NCBI GenBank assembly: GCA_900319695.1
Contig: ONPN01000019.1
Span: 1 to 46,950 of the forward strand
Reading direction: 5' to 3'
DNA: 46,950 bases
Source: an uncultured Eubacteriales bacterium
GTDB taxonomy: Bacteria > Bacillota > Clostridia > Oscillospirales > Oscillospiraceae
In this document: positions 33,020 through 41,050 of the stretch, one piece after another
Layout: every line of letters begins with the position of its first letter
Position numbering within the stretch: position 1 is the stretch's first letter
Notes under the pieces: generated by a model
What the model was told of the DNA's origin: nothing
Seen by the model: only the letters and a program-made list of their open reading frames with translations
The model's database searches: none
Position numbers and translations under genes: made by a program

Positions 33020-34048
33020 TTACATCAAATCTTTGTGCGCCTCATAGAACTCGCGGTAGTCCTTGAGCATATGCTTCAGGAGCTTCGGGGTGTCGAGCTG
33101 GTAGGGGCACTTGGAGGCGCAGCTGTAGCACTCGAGGCAGTCGTCGATCTTGTTCATCTTCTCCTGCCACTCCGGCGTCATGTACTGCTGCCAGGGGGAG
33201 CGGCGCAGCAGCCTGTCCATACGCGCGCAGTTGCGGATTTCAATTCCCACAGGACACGGCATGCAGTAGCCGCAGCTGCGGCAGAAGGAGCCGGCCAGCT
33301 CTTGCCGTTCTTTTTTGATGAAGGCGTCGAGCTCCGCGTCCATCTTCGGGTCCTCTCTGTCGACCGCAAGCCACTGCTCCAGCTCCTCAAAGCTCTGGAT
33401 GCCCCAGATGGGCACCACGTTGTCATAGAGACCCATAAAGGCGTGGCAGGCGCGGACGTTGGTGAGCATGCCTCCCGCGAGACCCTTCATGGCGATGTAG
33501 CCCATGTCGGCCTCCTTGCACTTCTGGGCGAGGGCCAGGTCGCGCTCGGAGGAGATGTAGCTGAACGGAAACTGCAGGGTCTCGAAATACCCGGAGGCAA
33601 TGCAGTCCTCGGCCACATTCACACGGTGAGAGGTGACGCCGATATGGCGGATCCAGCCGCGCGCCTTCGCCTCCAGCGCCCCGGCATAGGCTCCCTCCGG
33701 GTCGTTGGGATCGGGAACCTCGGACACCTGATGGAACTGAAAGAGGTCGATGTAATCGGTCTTCATCATCCTGAGGCTGTTTTCGATGTGCGCGAGCACG
33801 CCCGCCTTGTCACGCGCGGCGCTCTTGGTGGAGATCACGATGTCCCCGCGCACATCGGACAGGGCGAGACCGATCTTCTTCTCGCTGTCGGTGTAGGCGT
33901 TGGCGGTGTCGAAGTAGCGGATGCCGCCCTCGTAGGCCGCCTGTAAAAGCCTCACGGCATAGTCCGTATCACAGCGCTGCACCGGCAGGCAGCCCATGGA
34001 GGTCTTGGTCACGACGAGGCCGGTTTTTCCGAGCGTGAGTGTTTTCAT
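33020..34048 (-). CDS. Aldo/keto reductase with C-terminal 4Fe-4S ferredoxin domain
   Basis: The 342-residue protein combines an AKR barrel with an iron-sulfur tail. The AKR tetrad is visible as D and Y in FDTANAYTDSEK, K in STKSAARDK and H in DLFQFHQV. The C-terminus has CRSCGYCMPCP and CLECYSCASKCPY, giving two 4Fe-4S sets. Such fusions are common in anaerobic Clostridia, and the substrate is unknown. GGAG lies nine bases before the ATG at 34048. The stop abuts repeat copy 8. Confidence 0.9.
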   Translation of the reverse strand: MKTLTLGKTGLVVTKTSMGCLPVQRCDTDYAVRLLQAAYEGGIRYFDTANAYTDSEKKIGLALSDVRGDIVISTKSAARDKAGVLAHIENSLRMMKTDYIDLFQFHQVSEVPDPNDPEGAYAGALEAKARGWIRHIGVTSHRVNVAEDCIASGYFETLQFPFSYISSERDLALAQKCKEADMGYIAMKGLAGGMLTNVRACHAFMGLYDNVVPIWGIQSFEELEQWLAVDREDPKMDAELDAFIKKERQELAGSFCRSCGYCMPCPVGIEIRNCARMDRLLRRSPWQQYMTPEWQEKMNKIDDCLECYSCASKCPYQLDTPKLLKHMLKDYREFYEAHKDLM

Positions 34049-34096
34049 AGCGGACAACTCCTTTTATTGTTTTCTCCAATATAACACAGCCGCGCT

Positions 34097-34143
34097 AAAA
34101 AGAAAAGAGACCGCCGAAGTCTTTGCAGTCTTCGGAGGTCTCT
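34097..34143 (-). terminator. Rho-independent terminator of the F420-ligase-like gene
   Basis: On the minus strand a 14-bp stem with one mismatch (AGAGACCTCCGAAG with CTTCGGCGGTCTCT) is followed by TTTCTTTTT. It lies five bases after the stop. Confidence 0.88.
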
Positions 34144-34148
34144 GCCTT

Positions 34149-35342
34149 TTACTCGTTGGTGTAGTTGTCGAAGTAACCCTGGATGTAGACGATGGGCGTG
34201 CCCTTGTCGCCGGAGCCGGAGGTCAGGTCGCACAGCGAGCCGATCAGGTCGGTCAGGCGGCGGGGCGTGGTGCCCTCGGAGACCATGTTGCCCACGAGAC
34301 TGTCGCCGGTCTTGGCGCGGATGCGCTCCTCAATGGCGGCCTTGAGCGCGTCGCCGCTGAGATCGCCGAAGTCATTGTCGGCGAGGTACTTGAGCTTTAG
34401 CTCGTTCGGCGTGCCGATGAGGCCCGCGGTGTAGCCGGGGGAGACAACGGGGTCGGCCAGCTCCCAGATCTTGCCGACGGGGTCCTTGAACGCGCCGTCG
34501 CCGTAGATCATGGCTTCAATCTTCTTGCCGGAGGCGGCGGAGAGCAGCTTGCTCAGCCGGTCGGCGACATTGGTGCAGTCGCGCGGGAAGAGCTTGACGG
34601 TCTCCTCGGTGGCTTTGTTGGAGCCGAGCAGGCCGTACTCATCGTTATAGCCGCTGCCGTCCACGGGGGTGCAGAGCAGATCGTCCAGACCGAGGACGAC
34701 CTTCGCCCCGGCCTCGCGCAGTAGGCGCTTGGAGCGCTCGCGCGTGTGGATGTCGCAGGTGAGCACGGTGTCGGTATGCTCAAGCAGGGTGGTGACCTTG
34801 TTGCCGAACAGCACCTCAACCTCGCAGCCTTCGCCGCGGATCAGGTCGGAGTAGAAGTCAATGTAGTCCACGCCGGTGAAGGGGTGGACGATGTGGCCGA
34901 ATTTCTCACGGAACTGCGTGAGCGTCAGCGTGTCGCTGTAGGGATTGACCCCGGCTGCGTCCAGACGATCCCAGTCGACCAGGTGGTTGCCGACTTCGTC
35001 CGAGGGGTAGCTGAGCAGCAGAACGATCTTCTTGCAGCCGCGGGCAAAGCCCTTGAGCAGCAGGGAGAAACGGTTGCGGCTGAGGATGGGGAAGGCCACG
35101 CCGACGGTGCCGCCGCCGGTCTTGGCACGGAGGTCGGCCGCGATCTGATCCACGCTGGCGTAGTTGCCCTGGGCGCGTGCCACGACCGACTCGGTCACGG
35201 CGACGACGTCCCTGTCGCAGGGCTTGATCCCGGCCTCCTCCCAGGCGGCCATAACGGCGTCGGCGGCGATCTGAGCAATGTCGTCGCCCTGACGGATGAT
35301 AGGCGCGCGCACACCGCGCACAACAGTTCCGATGGTTCTCAT
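34149..35342 (-). CDS. F420-0:gamma-glutamyl ligase family protein (CofE-like)
   Basis: The 397-residue protein resembles the PF01996 F420-ligase fold. The N-terminus RTIGTVVRGVRAPIIRQGDDI leads to VVAVTESVVARAQGNYASV, then FPILSRNRFSLLLKGFARGCKKIVLL, and later DDLLCTPVDGSGYNDEYGLLGSNKA. CofE adds glutamate to F420-0, but many Clostridia carry this gene without known F420 genes, so the substrate here is unsettled. AAAGGAG lies nine bases before the ATG at 35342. The gene has a good promoter and terminator and stands alone. Confidence 0.78.
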   Translation of the reverse strand: MRTIGTVVRGVRAPIIRQGDDIAQIAADAVMAAWEEAGIKPCDRDVVAVTESVVARAQGNYASVDQIAADLRAKTGGGTVGVAFPILSRNRFSLLLKGFARGCKKIVLLLSYPSDEVGNHLVDWDRLDAAGVNPYSDTLTLTQFREKFGHIVHPFTGVDYIDFYSDLIRGEGCEVEVLFGNKVTTLLEHTDTVLTCDIHTRERSKRLLREAGAKVVLGLDDLLCTPVDGSGYNDEYGLLGSNKATEETVKLFPRDCTNVADRLSKLLSAASGKKIEAMIYGDGAFKDPVGKIWELADPVVSPGYTAGLIGTPNELKLKYLADNDFGDLSGDALKAAIEERIRAKTGDSLVGNMVSEGTTPRRLTDLIGSLCDLTSGSGDKGTPIVYIQGYFDNYTNE

Positions 35343-35427
35343 TGAAATGCGCTCCTTTTGCCAAACGGCACAGATTTTGCTTGAGACTGCGCCACGCGGC
35401 GCAGGGGGATTTATCAATGACCGAATA

Positions 35428-35456
35428 ATTATACAGCCTTGACAGGGATAAGTAAA
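35428..35456 (-). promoter_or_regulatory. Promoter for the F420-ligase-like gene
   Basis: On the minus strand TTTACT (35456-35451) and TATAAT (35433-35428) are 17 bases apart. Confidence 0.75.
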
Positions 35457-35500
35457 GTGTTTTTGTCAAATTTTTGGTGACTTTACGGGGGACATGCCGC

Positions 35501-36271
35501 TCACGAAATATAGACCAGCTCTGTGGGGTTAAAGAGGCGCGGGACCTTCTGGCAGTTGGCAAGACCCCTGCTCACGACCAGGCGGCTGTCCGCAACACCG
35601 CTTGTGAGCTTCGGAAACAGACCCTGTCCCGGGGCAAAAAGCCCCTGCCCGAACAGCCGTATCTGCCCGCCGTGGGCGTGGCCGCTGAGAATGAGCTCAA
35701 TTTGCCGCTCCCGCAGATACCGGGGGTAGTACTCCGGATGGTGACAGAGAAGGAGGTGATACCCGCTCTCGGCGCAAAAGGCGTCCAGCCAGTCGAGCGA
35801 CGGGGGCATGTGCAGGAAACGGCTGCGGGTGTGCCTGTTCGCCTCCCCGGGGGCGTATCCGGCGGCAAGAAACTGCCGGTACGCATACACCCGCGAGGAG
35901 CTCAGCCCCCCAATGACGAGCCGCGCGCCCTCGCGCTCAAGAACCGTGAATGCGTTGTTGAGCGGGACCGCGCCGGTCTCCCGGATCAGCGCGAGATCGT
36001 CGTCCGTGATCATCCACTCGTGATTGCCGAGGGAGGCAAAGCAGGGGGCCAGGGCTGCACAGGCGGAAAAGAAGGGGAGGACCCCGGCTTCTTCGACCTT
36101 GAGCCCCGTCTGCGAAGGTCTGCCGTACAGAAAGTCGCCCGCCACGCAGATGAGCTCGGGCCGGTTTCTCTCGAGCGATGCGAGCACCGCGTCAAAAGGC
36201 CGCTCGTGCAGATCGGACACAAGGGCGAGACGCAGCGGGCAGCCAGGAACGGTATAATAAGTTTCCTGCAA
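35501..36271 (-). CDS. Metallophosphoesterase
   Basis: The 257-residue calcineurin-like phosphoesterase has the motif set DLHE, GDF, GNHEW, HHPEYYP and GHAHGGQ, i.e. all metal ligands. The fold resembles the YkuE/UDP-sugar pyrophosphatase-type membrane-associated group, but the substrate is not decided. The start is judged to be a TTG at 36271, seven bases after GGAGG. An ATG five bases upstream of it is out of frame and too close to the SD. Confidence 0.88.
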   Translation of the reverse strand: MQETYYTVPGCPLRLALVSDLHERPFDAVLASLERNRPELICVAGDFLYGRPSQTGLKVEEAGVLPFFSACAALAPCFASLGNHEWMITDDDLALIRETGAVPLNNAFTVLEREGARLVIGGLSSSRVYAYRQFLAAGYAPGEANRHTRSRFLHMPPSLDWLDAFCAESGYHLLLCHHPEYYPRYLRERQIELILSGHAHGGQIRLFGQGLFAPGQGLFPKLTSGVADSRLVVSRGLANCQKVPRLFNPTELVYIS

Positions 36272-36293
36272 GGCATGGCCTCCTTCCAAAAAA

Positions 36294-36360
36294 ACGGAAA
36301 GTGAAAAGTGAAGTCTAATACTCCGCTCTCCACTTTCCGTTCTTCACTTTTCGCTTTTTT
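36294..36360. repeat. Variant of the dispersed element, copy 9
   Basis: ACGGAAAGTGAAAAGTGAAG, then TCTAATACTCCGCTCTCC and inverted ACTTTCCGTTCTTCAC at 36294-36360. The arms pair over about 18 bases but the unit is A-rich (GAAAAGTGAAG) and the internal hairpins are missing. It overlaps the end of the GtrA gene. Confidence 0.65.
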
Positions 36361-36772
36361 TCTTTGCCCGCTCGTTGGTGTCAATACTGCCGCGGAAGAC
36401 GACGAAGCGGTCATACAGGTACTCTGTCGAGAGATTCAGCGCCATGTTGATGGCTGTGACCAGATACTCGTTCCAGTGAAGCCCTTCGGCCAGCCAGTTG
36501 CCGAGCAGTGTGGTCAGCGGGGTGAATACGGCGTAAAACAGCGCCACCAGCAGCATGGCCTTCGGCACGTTGTTCGCGCTCTGGAAAGTGAACTGGCGGT
36601 TGAGCGTGAAATTCCACAAGACCGACGCGGCCAGCGCGATCAGGTAACAGGGCCAGTAGGGCCAGTCCGTCAGCTCGTTGAGCGCGGTGAAGAGGCCGAT
36701 CTCGATAATCCCCGCCGAGGCGGAGAAGAGCACGAACTTCACCGCGCGCCAGAGCTCGCTGCTTTTTTTCAT
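36344..36772 (-). CDS. GtrA-family small membrane protein
   Basis: The 142-residue protein has four helices: FVLFSASAGIIEIGLFTAL, PCYLIALAASVLWNFTLNRQFTF, AMLLVALFYAVFTPLTTLL and LVTAINMALNLSTEYLYDRFVVF. The LWNFTLNRQFTF block is the family hallmark. Members help flip or modify isoprenoid-linked sugars. It follows the TlpA-like gene by 15 bases on the same strand. Its last codons (NERAKKKSEK) fall in the repeat zone. Confidence 0.85.
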   Translation of the reverse strand: MKKSSELWRAVKFVLFSASAGIIEIGLFTALNELTDWPYWPCYLIALAASVLWNFTLNRQFTFQSANNVPKAMLLVALFYAVFTPLTTLLGNWLAEGLHWNEYLVTAINMALNLSTEYLYDRFVVFRGSIDTNERAKKKSEK

Positions 36773-36787
36773 GTCCCTGTATCCGCT

Positions 36788-38674
36788 TTATCCGACCACG
36801 GCCAGCGCTTCAGCCAGGGCCTCGGGATAGAGATCCGTCTGGGCGCCGACGATGGGATCGCCCAGCAGATTGCCCTCGCTGTCCACGAAGAAGCTCGTGG
36901 GGACGTAGAGGGTAAAGAGCTGATCCTCAATATCGTCCGTGCAGACCAGATTGAGGAAGTCCGCGCCGTTTTCTTTCAGCAGAGCCTTGGCCTCGCGGCC
37001 GGCCTCCGCGCCGTCGAGACAGACGCCGACGATCTGGCAGCCCTGCTTTTCAAACTCGCGCGCGAGCTTTCCGAGTTCCCCGAGCTCTCCGCGGCAGGGG
37101 CCGCACCAGGTCGCCCAGAGGTTGAGCATCGTGACCTTGTGCCCGGCGAAGAGCTCCTCACTCGTCACCTCGTTGCCGCTGAGATCGGTGGTCTTGAAGG
37201 AGACCGCACCGTTCGACTCCGCGTGGGCGGACAGGGGCTCCGACAGGGTCAGACCGGACAGAAAAGCGTCACGGTCTGCGCACAGGGCGGTAAATTCGTC
37301 GTACAGCTCACCCATGGCAGCGCTGTACGCATCCGTCTCGTCCTCAAGCTTGGCGTACTGCGCCAGGTAGAAGGTGGTATCGCCCTCTTTGCCGAGCTTT
37401 TCCAAACTGATGAATTCTGCGCCGTAGGGCTCGTTATACTCGGCCAGGAAGGGCAGCAGCTCCTTGAGCCCGCGATTGCCATCGATGCCGATGAGGTCAA
37501 ACAGGCACCCGCATATATGTTCGTCATCCCACCCGGACTTCGGCGCTTCGGGCTCTTCCGTGCCAAAATCAATGGCCTCAAAGCGCGCGTTTGTGTATGC
37601 AACAAAGGCGTCCCAGTCCTCGTCCGGGATCGCATAGTACAGCGCCGCAATCTCCACAATGCCGGGGTCGGCCATGCTGAGCGGACCGCCGCCGCTCCAG
37701 GAGAGCTTGCCGCGGATATTCTGATAGCGCTCCGGCAGTTCAAAGTGGAAACCGACATAGGGCGCGTCGATCACTTCGTAGTTTTCAAGCTCCGCGGGCT
37801 CCTTCGCAACAGGCTCTTCCACAGCGGGCTCCTCGACGACGAAAGGCTCTTCCACAGCGGGCTCCTCAACGACGAAAGGCTCTTCCGCAGCGGGCTCCTC
37901 GATGACGAAAGGCTCTTCCACAGCGGGCTCCTCAACGACAAAAGGCTCTTCCGCAGTGGGCTCCTCAATGACGAAAGGCTCCTCAACCACGGCGGGGGCC
38001 GCCTGTACGCCGCCGATCAGGCGGATGTTGTCAAGAATCAGCGCCTTGTTCTCCAGCAGGGAGAGATATTCCTTCAGGTAATCCGCCCCGATCACCTCCG
38101 GCGAGCAGAAGCCCAGCAGCAGGTCGGGATTAAAAGCGCACAGGAAATAGGCGTAGCCGTCCCGCTCCCCGATGGGGGTGATGTCCAGATTCTCATAGAG
38201 CTCCGTGACCTGCTTGAAAAGCTCCTCTTCACCCTCATAGTAGACGGGATCCAGATTCTGCTCCATGAGCCAGGCGCGCAGTTCCGCTTCACCCCGGCCG
38301 TTGCTGAGGGCAATAATACTCCCGATCGGCAGAATCTTGCCTGCAAACTGATCGTTTATCTCGCTCAGCTTGTCAAGATCCCCCGAAAGAAAGGCGTCCA
38401 TCTGCAGCTTGCTGAGCTGATCGCACTCCTTCGCGGGCATGGCGATGTAGTCGATGCTGACAGACAGGATGCCCTCGCCGGGGGTGTAGCCCTCGCCGGA
38501 ATCGATAAACTCAAGGCTGCCCTTCGCTGTGCGGAACTCCATCGGGATCCACAGCTCAATACCGGACAGCTCGCCCGTCCAGACCTTTTCGATGCTGCCG
38601 CCGTCTGCCCAGGCCATACCGCCCAGGGAGAGGAGCATCAGCACGGTTAAAAGAAGACTGATGGTTTTTTTCAT
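36788..38674 (-). CDS. Exported TlpA-like thioredoxin with EEP repeat linker
   Basis: The 628-residue protein has a signal peptide (residues 1-24), a first domain starting ELSGIELWIPMEF, an acidic linker of 11-residue EEPFVVEEPAV repeats at 231-296, a second similar domain (APYVGFHFELPERY), and a C-terminal TlpA/AhpC redoxin with WATWCGPCR (WCGPC near 523-527). The redoxin would reduce or isomerise disulfides outside the cytoplasm. The linker is encoded by five to six copies of a 33-bp tandem repeat. It is divergent from the radical SAM gene and followed by GtrA. Confidence 0.88.
   Translation of the reverse strand: MKKTISLLLTVLMLLSLGGMAWADGGSIEKVWTGELSGIELWIPMEFRTAKGSLEFIDSGEGYTPGEGILSVSIDYIAMPAKECDQLSKLQMDAFLSGDLDKLSEINDQFAGKILPIGSIIALSNGRGEAELRAWLMEQNLDPVYYEGEEELFKQVTELYENLDITPIGERDGYAYFLCAFNPDLLLGFCSPEVIGADYLKEYLSLLENKALILDNIRLIGGVQAAPAVVEEPFVIEEPTAEEPFVVEEPAVEEPFVIEEPAAEEPFVVEEPAVEEPFVVEEPAVEEPVAKEPAELENYEVIDAPYVGFHFELPERYQNIRGKLSWSGGGPLSMADPGIVEIAALYYAIPDEDWDAFVAYTNARFEAIDFGTEEPEAPKSGWDDEHICGCLFDLIGIDGNRGLKELLPFLAEYNEPYGAEFISLEKLGKEGDTTFYLAQYAKLEDETDAYSAAMGELYDEFTALCADRDAFLSGLTLSEPLSAHAESNGAVSFKTTDLSGNEVTSEELFAGHKVTMLNLWATWCGPCRGELGELGKLAREFEKQGCQIVGVCLDGAEAGREAKALLKENGADFLNLVCTDDIEDQLFTLYVPTSFFVDSEGNLLGDPIVGAQTDLYPEALAEALAVVG
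37787..37984 (-). repeat. 33-bp tandem repeat encoding the EEPFVVEEPAV linker
   Basis: Five full units plus one degenerate unit, each 33 bp, code for EEPFV(V/I)EEP(A/T)(V/A). Units differ by only a few bases, so copy number could change by slippage or recombination in frame. Confidence 0.9.
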
Positions 38675-38743
38675 GTTTGCCGTACCTCCTTACATTCAAC
38701 TGCAAAACGCCGTTTCACAGTCGTCCATTCTATTTACGCTGTC

Positions 38744-38752
38744 ATTATAACA
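38744..38752 (-). promoter_or_regulatory. Extended -10 promoter for the TlpA-like gene
   Basis: On the minus strand TG-T-TATAAT reads from 38752 to 38744, about 70 bases before the start codon. The -35 is poor. Confidence 0.55.
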
Positions 38753-38822
38753 TCCCGTGCAAGGGAAATCTAACGGAAACTGTGAACAATTCCGCGCAAG
38801 GCTGGAAATCTGCGCTGACGAA

Positions 38823-38831
38823 TGGTACAAT
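38823..38831 (+). promoter_or_regulatory. Extended -10 promoter for the radical SAM gene
   Basis: TG-G-TACAAT, with TGGAAA 17 bases upstream as a weak -35. It lies about 35 bases before the ATG. Confidence 0.5.
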
Positions 38832-38866
38832 TCTTCTCACAAAACAGGGAGGGGAGCGGGACAGAG

Positions 38867-39739
38867 ATGCATTTTGTCGAAGCAAAGGGGCTGCTGACCG
38901 GCGGCAAAGGCTGGCTTGGAATGAATGTCTACCGGGGCTGCACGCACGGCTGCATCTACTGCGACAGCCGCAGCAAGTGCTACGGCTTCACCCACCCCTT
39001 TGAGGATGTGGAGGTCAAGCGCAACGCCCCGGCACTGCTGGAGGCGGCGCTGCGTTCAAAGCGAAAGCCCTGCATGATCGGCACCGGGGCCATGTCCGAC
39101 CCCTATATGCACTGCGAGGAAGAGCTCGGCCTGACCCGACAATGCCTTGAGCTCATCCTCCGTTACGGCTTCGGCGCGGCGATCCAGACCAAGTCGGACC
39201 GTATTCTCCGCGACATTGACCTCCTGGACGAAATCAACCGGAACGCCAAGTGCGTCGTGCAGCTCACGCTGACCACCTGGGACGAGGCGCTCTGCCGCAT
39301 CGTTGAGCCCAACGTCTGCGCAACTTCGCGCCGGGTCGAGGTTTTAAGGGAGATGCAAAAACGCGGCATCCCCACCGTCGTATGGCTCTCGCCCCTGCTG
39401 CCCTTCCTCAACGACACCGAGGAGAATGTCCGGGCAATTCTGAAAGTCTGCGCCGACGCCGGGGTGAAGGGCGTCGTCTGCTTCGGCATGGGCCTCACGC
39501 TGCGCGAGGGCGACCGGGAATATTATTATGCCGCCCTGGACCGGCACTTCCCCGGCCTCAAGGAGCGCTATATCCGCACCTACGGCAATGCCTACGATCT
39601 GCCGAGTCCGAACGCCCCGGCGCTCGAAAAGCTGTTTCACCGATTCTGCGCGGAGCACAGCATGCTCCACACCCCGGAGGACTGCTTCGCGTATATGCGT
39701 GAGCTTCCGGAAAAGAATGAGCAGCTGAGCCTGTTTTGA
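38867..39739 (+). CDS. SPL-like radical SAM protein
   Basis: The 290-residue radical SAM enzyme has its cluster motif CTHGCIYC (CxxxCxxC) right after MNVYRGC, and SAM-fold segments IGTGAMSDPYM, AAIQTKSDRILRDIDLL, VQLTLTTWDEALCRIVEPN and GVKGVVCFGMGLTLREGD. This resembles the spore-photoproduct-lyase-related SPL group of unknown reaction, not the thymine-dimer lyase itself. The ATG at 38867 (MHFVEAKGLL) follows a GGAG about ten bases upstream. It is a single gene between divergent TlpA and a terminator. Confidence 0.88.
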   Translation: MHFVEAKGLLTGGKGWLGMNVYRGCTHGCIYCDSRSKCYGFTHPFEDVEVKRNAPALLEAALRSKRKPCMIGTGAMSDPYMHCEEELGLTRQCLELILRYGFGAAIQTKSDRILRDIDLLDEINRNAKCVVQLTLTTWDEALCRIVEPNVCATSRRVEVLREMQKRGIPTVVWLSPLLPFLNDTEENVRAILKVCADAGVKGVVCFGMGLTLREGDREYYYAALDRHFPGLKERYIRTYGNAYDLPSPNAPALEKLFHRFCAEHSMLHTPEDCFAYMRELPEKNEQLSLF

Positions 39740-39740
39740 A

Positions 39741-39796
39741 AATCAAAAACGCCCTGTCATCTGCACGCAGCGGATGACAGGGTGTGCTCTTTTATT
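39741..39796. terminator. Bidirectional terminator between the radical SAM gene and the small converging gene
   Basis: CCCTGTCATC (39752-39761) pairs with GATGACAGGG (39773-39782). Minus-strand readout gives GTTTTTGATTTT after the stem; the plus-strand tract CTCTTTTATT is weaker. Confidence 0.82.
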
Positions 39797-40037
39797 CCCA
39801 GTGATACTTGATCGGCTTCCACCAGGTAAAACCAAAAGCGAGGCAGTTGGCCGCTGCCTCTTGGCGCGGGATGCCGTTGTCGTCCGCGACCTTCCGGCCC
39901 ACAAGGCAATACTCCGCGGTGTGCAGTCCGAGCAGAAGCAGCAGCGGCTTCGGCTTTCTCTTCACGGCCATCGCGGCAAAGACCCCATACAGAAGCGTGC
40001 AGATCGCCTTTCCGTACTGTCTGGTATAACGGTCCAT
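39792..40037 (-). CDS. Small protein with one hydrophobic segment
   Basis: The 81-residue protein starts MDRYTRQYGKAICTLLYG, with a GGGGAG a few bases before the ATG at 40037. It has a helix (AICTLLYGVFAAMAV), a basic KRKPKP break, a second hydrophobic stretch (LLLLLGLHTAEYCLVG), and ends FGFTWWKPIKYHWE. I do not recognise it. It follows the nitroreductase gene on the same strand. Confidence 0.65.
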   Translation of the reverse strand: MDRYTRQYGKAICTLLYGVFAAMAVKRKPKPLLLLLGLHTAEYCLVGRKVADDNGIPRQEAAANCLAFGFTWWKPIKYHWE

Positions 40038-40054
40038 AAACTCTCCCCCCAATA

Positions 40055-40807
40055 TTATACAGTATATACGGCCACTTTGGACAGCTCCGTTTTCCCGTCA
40101 CCGTCATCGACGAAAAGCTCGCGCGTGAAAGCGACGTTTTTCTCCGCCATGCACAGCTCAAGGAAGCAGAGAAAGATACCCATGTCAATGCGGTTGAAGT
40201 AGGCGGCGGCCGCGGCGTTCATAAAGCTGATGGCCGGCTTTTTCCGGCGATAGACAGTGAGCCTGTTCCCGCTCTGCTCCACGTACCAGGGCTGGGAGTT
40301 GCAGGCGCTCGGCGCGAAACGGGCGATCTCCGCAAGGCCGAACGTATCGCCGGACCAGATTTCGGAAATCTCCTTGCGTTTGGCCTTGAACATATCCTTG
40401 CGGAAGAGGGAGGCGTCCTTTACCTTGCGTATGGCGATCATGATGGCGTAGTCGAGACCGTCATAGCCCGGCTCATCCGGCTTGCCGATCCCAAACCACA
40501 GCGAGCCGATCTCCCGCGACGTAAGCCAGAGGTCGAGCTGCTCGCCGATGTAGCCCGCGTTCATCAGCCAATTGTCCTTCTTCTCACTGTAGAGCATGAC
40601 GCAGTACTCGGCGTCGTGCTTGAAGTTTACCTGTCCGGCCGGGATAATGCGAATGGCGGTGCGGATCTCCGGGTACAGGCGCTCAAAGTTGTTGAATGCC
40701 GTCCTGATCTCCGCAAGCTCCGCCTCCGTGAGCTTTTCCGAGCCCACGCCCCGAAACATATGAAAGGATTTCCTTTTAAAAATAGCTTGATATAATGCTT
40801 TGTCCAT
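40055..40807 (-). CDS. Nitroreductase-like protein (TM1586 type)
   Basis: The 250-residue protein begins MDKALYQAIFKRKSFHMFRG, has the flavin-binding style YIGEQLDLWLTSREIGSLWFG and ARFAPSACNSQPWYVEQ of the TM-nitroreductase group (two tandem halves in one chain), and ends in an acidic VDDGDGKTEL. It probably binds FMN in the cytosol; the substrate is unknown. The ATG at 40807 has GGGAG eight bases upstream. Confidence 0.84.
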   Translation of the reverse strand: MDKALYQAIFKRKSFHMFRGVGSEKLTEAELAEIRTAFNNFERLYPEIRTAIRIIPAGQVNFKHDAEYCVMLYSEKKDNWLMNAGYIGEQLDLWLTSREIGSLWFGIGKPDEPGYDGLDYAIMIAIRKVKDASLFRKDMFKAKRKEISEIWSGDTFGLAEIARFAPSACNSQPWYVEQSGNRLTVYRRKKPAISFMNAAAAAYFNRIDMGIFLCFLELCMAEKNVAFTRELFVDDGDGKTELSKVAVYTV

Positions 40808-40990
40808 GTGGCGTTCTCCCTTCCCCGCATTGTATGATATACTTCTCGCGATCACAACACTCAACAGATTATAAGCGTTTCTCTCATCGGAGCAAGCCTC
40901 TGTCGGGAGCATCCCGTCTCTCGCTCCTCCATCAATACCATGCACGCAAGTTCCTGTCAATCTTTTTTTCGCGCGCGAGTCAGCACCTCT

Positions 40991-41032
40991 TAAAAAAACA
41001 GCAGCCGCTTTCTAGAAGAAAAGCGGCTGCTG
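40991..41032 (-). terminator. Rho-independent terminator of the exported protein gene at 41051
   Basis: On the minus strand CAGCAGCCGCTTTTCT pairs with AGAAAGCGGCTGCTG, then TTTTTTT. The stem is about 15 bp with a short loop. Confidence 0.92.
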
Positions 41033-41050
41033 CGGCTGCAAAAGCTGATC

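Noticed and set aside
4371-36360. GAGTGTGGAG arrays as a CRISPR array
   Set aside because: Units are short, tandem without unique spacers and arranged as inverted arms of discrete elements; no cas genes are present.
36274-36414. ATG at 36276 as start of the phosphoesterase
   Set aside because: It is out of frame and only two bases from the GGAGG; the in-frame TTG at 36271 has seven-base spacing.
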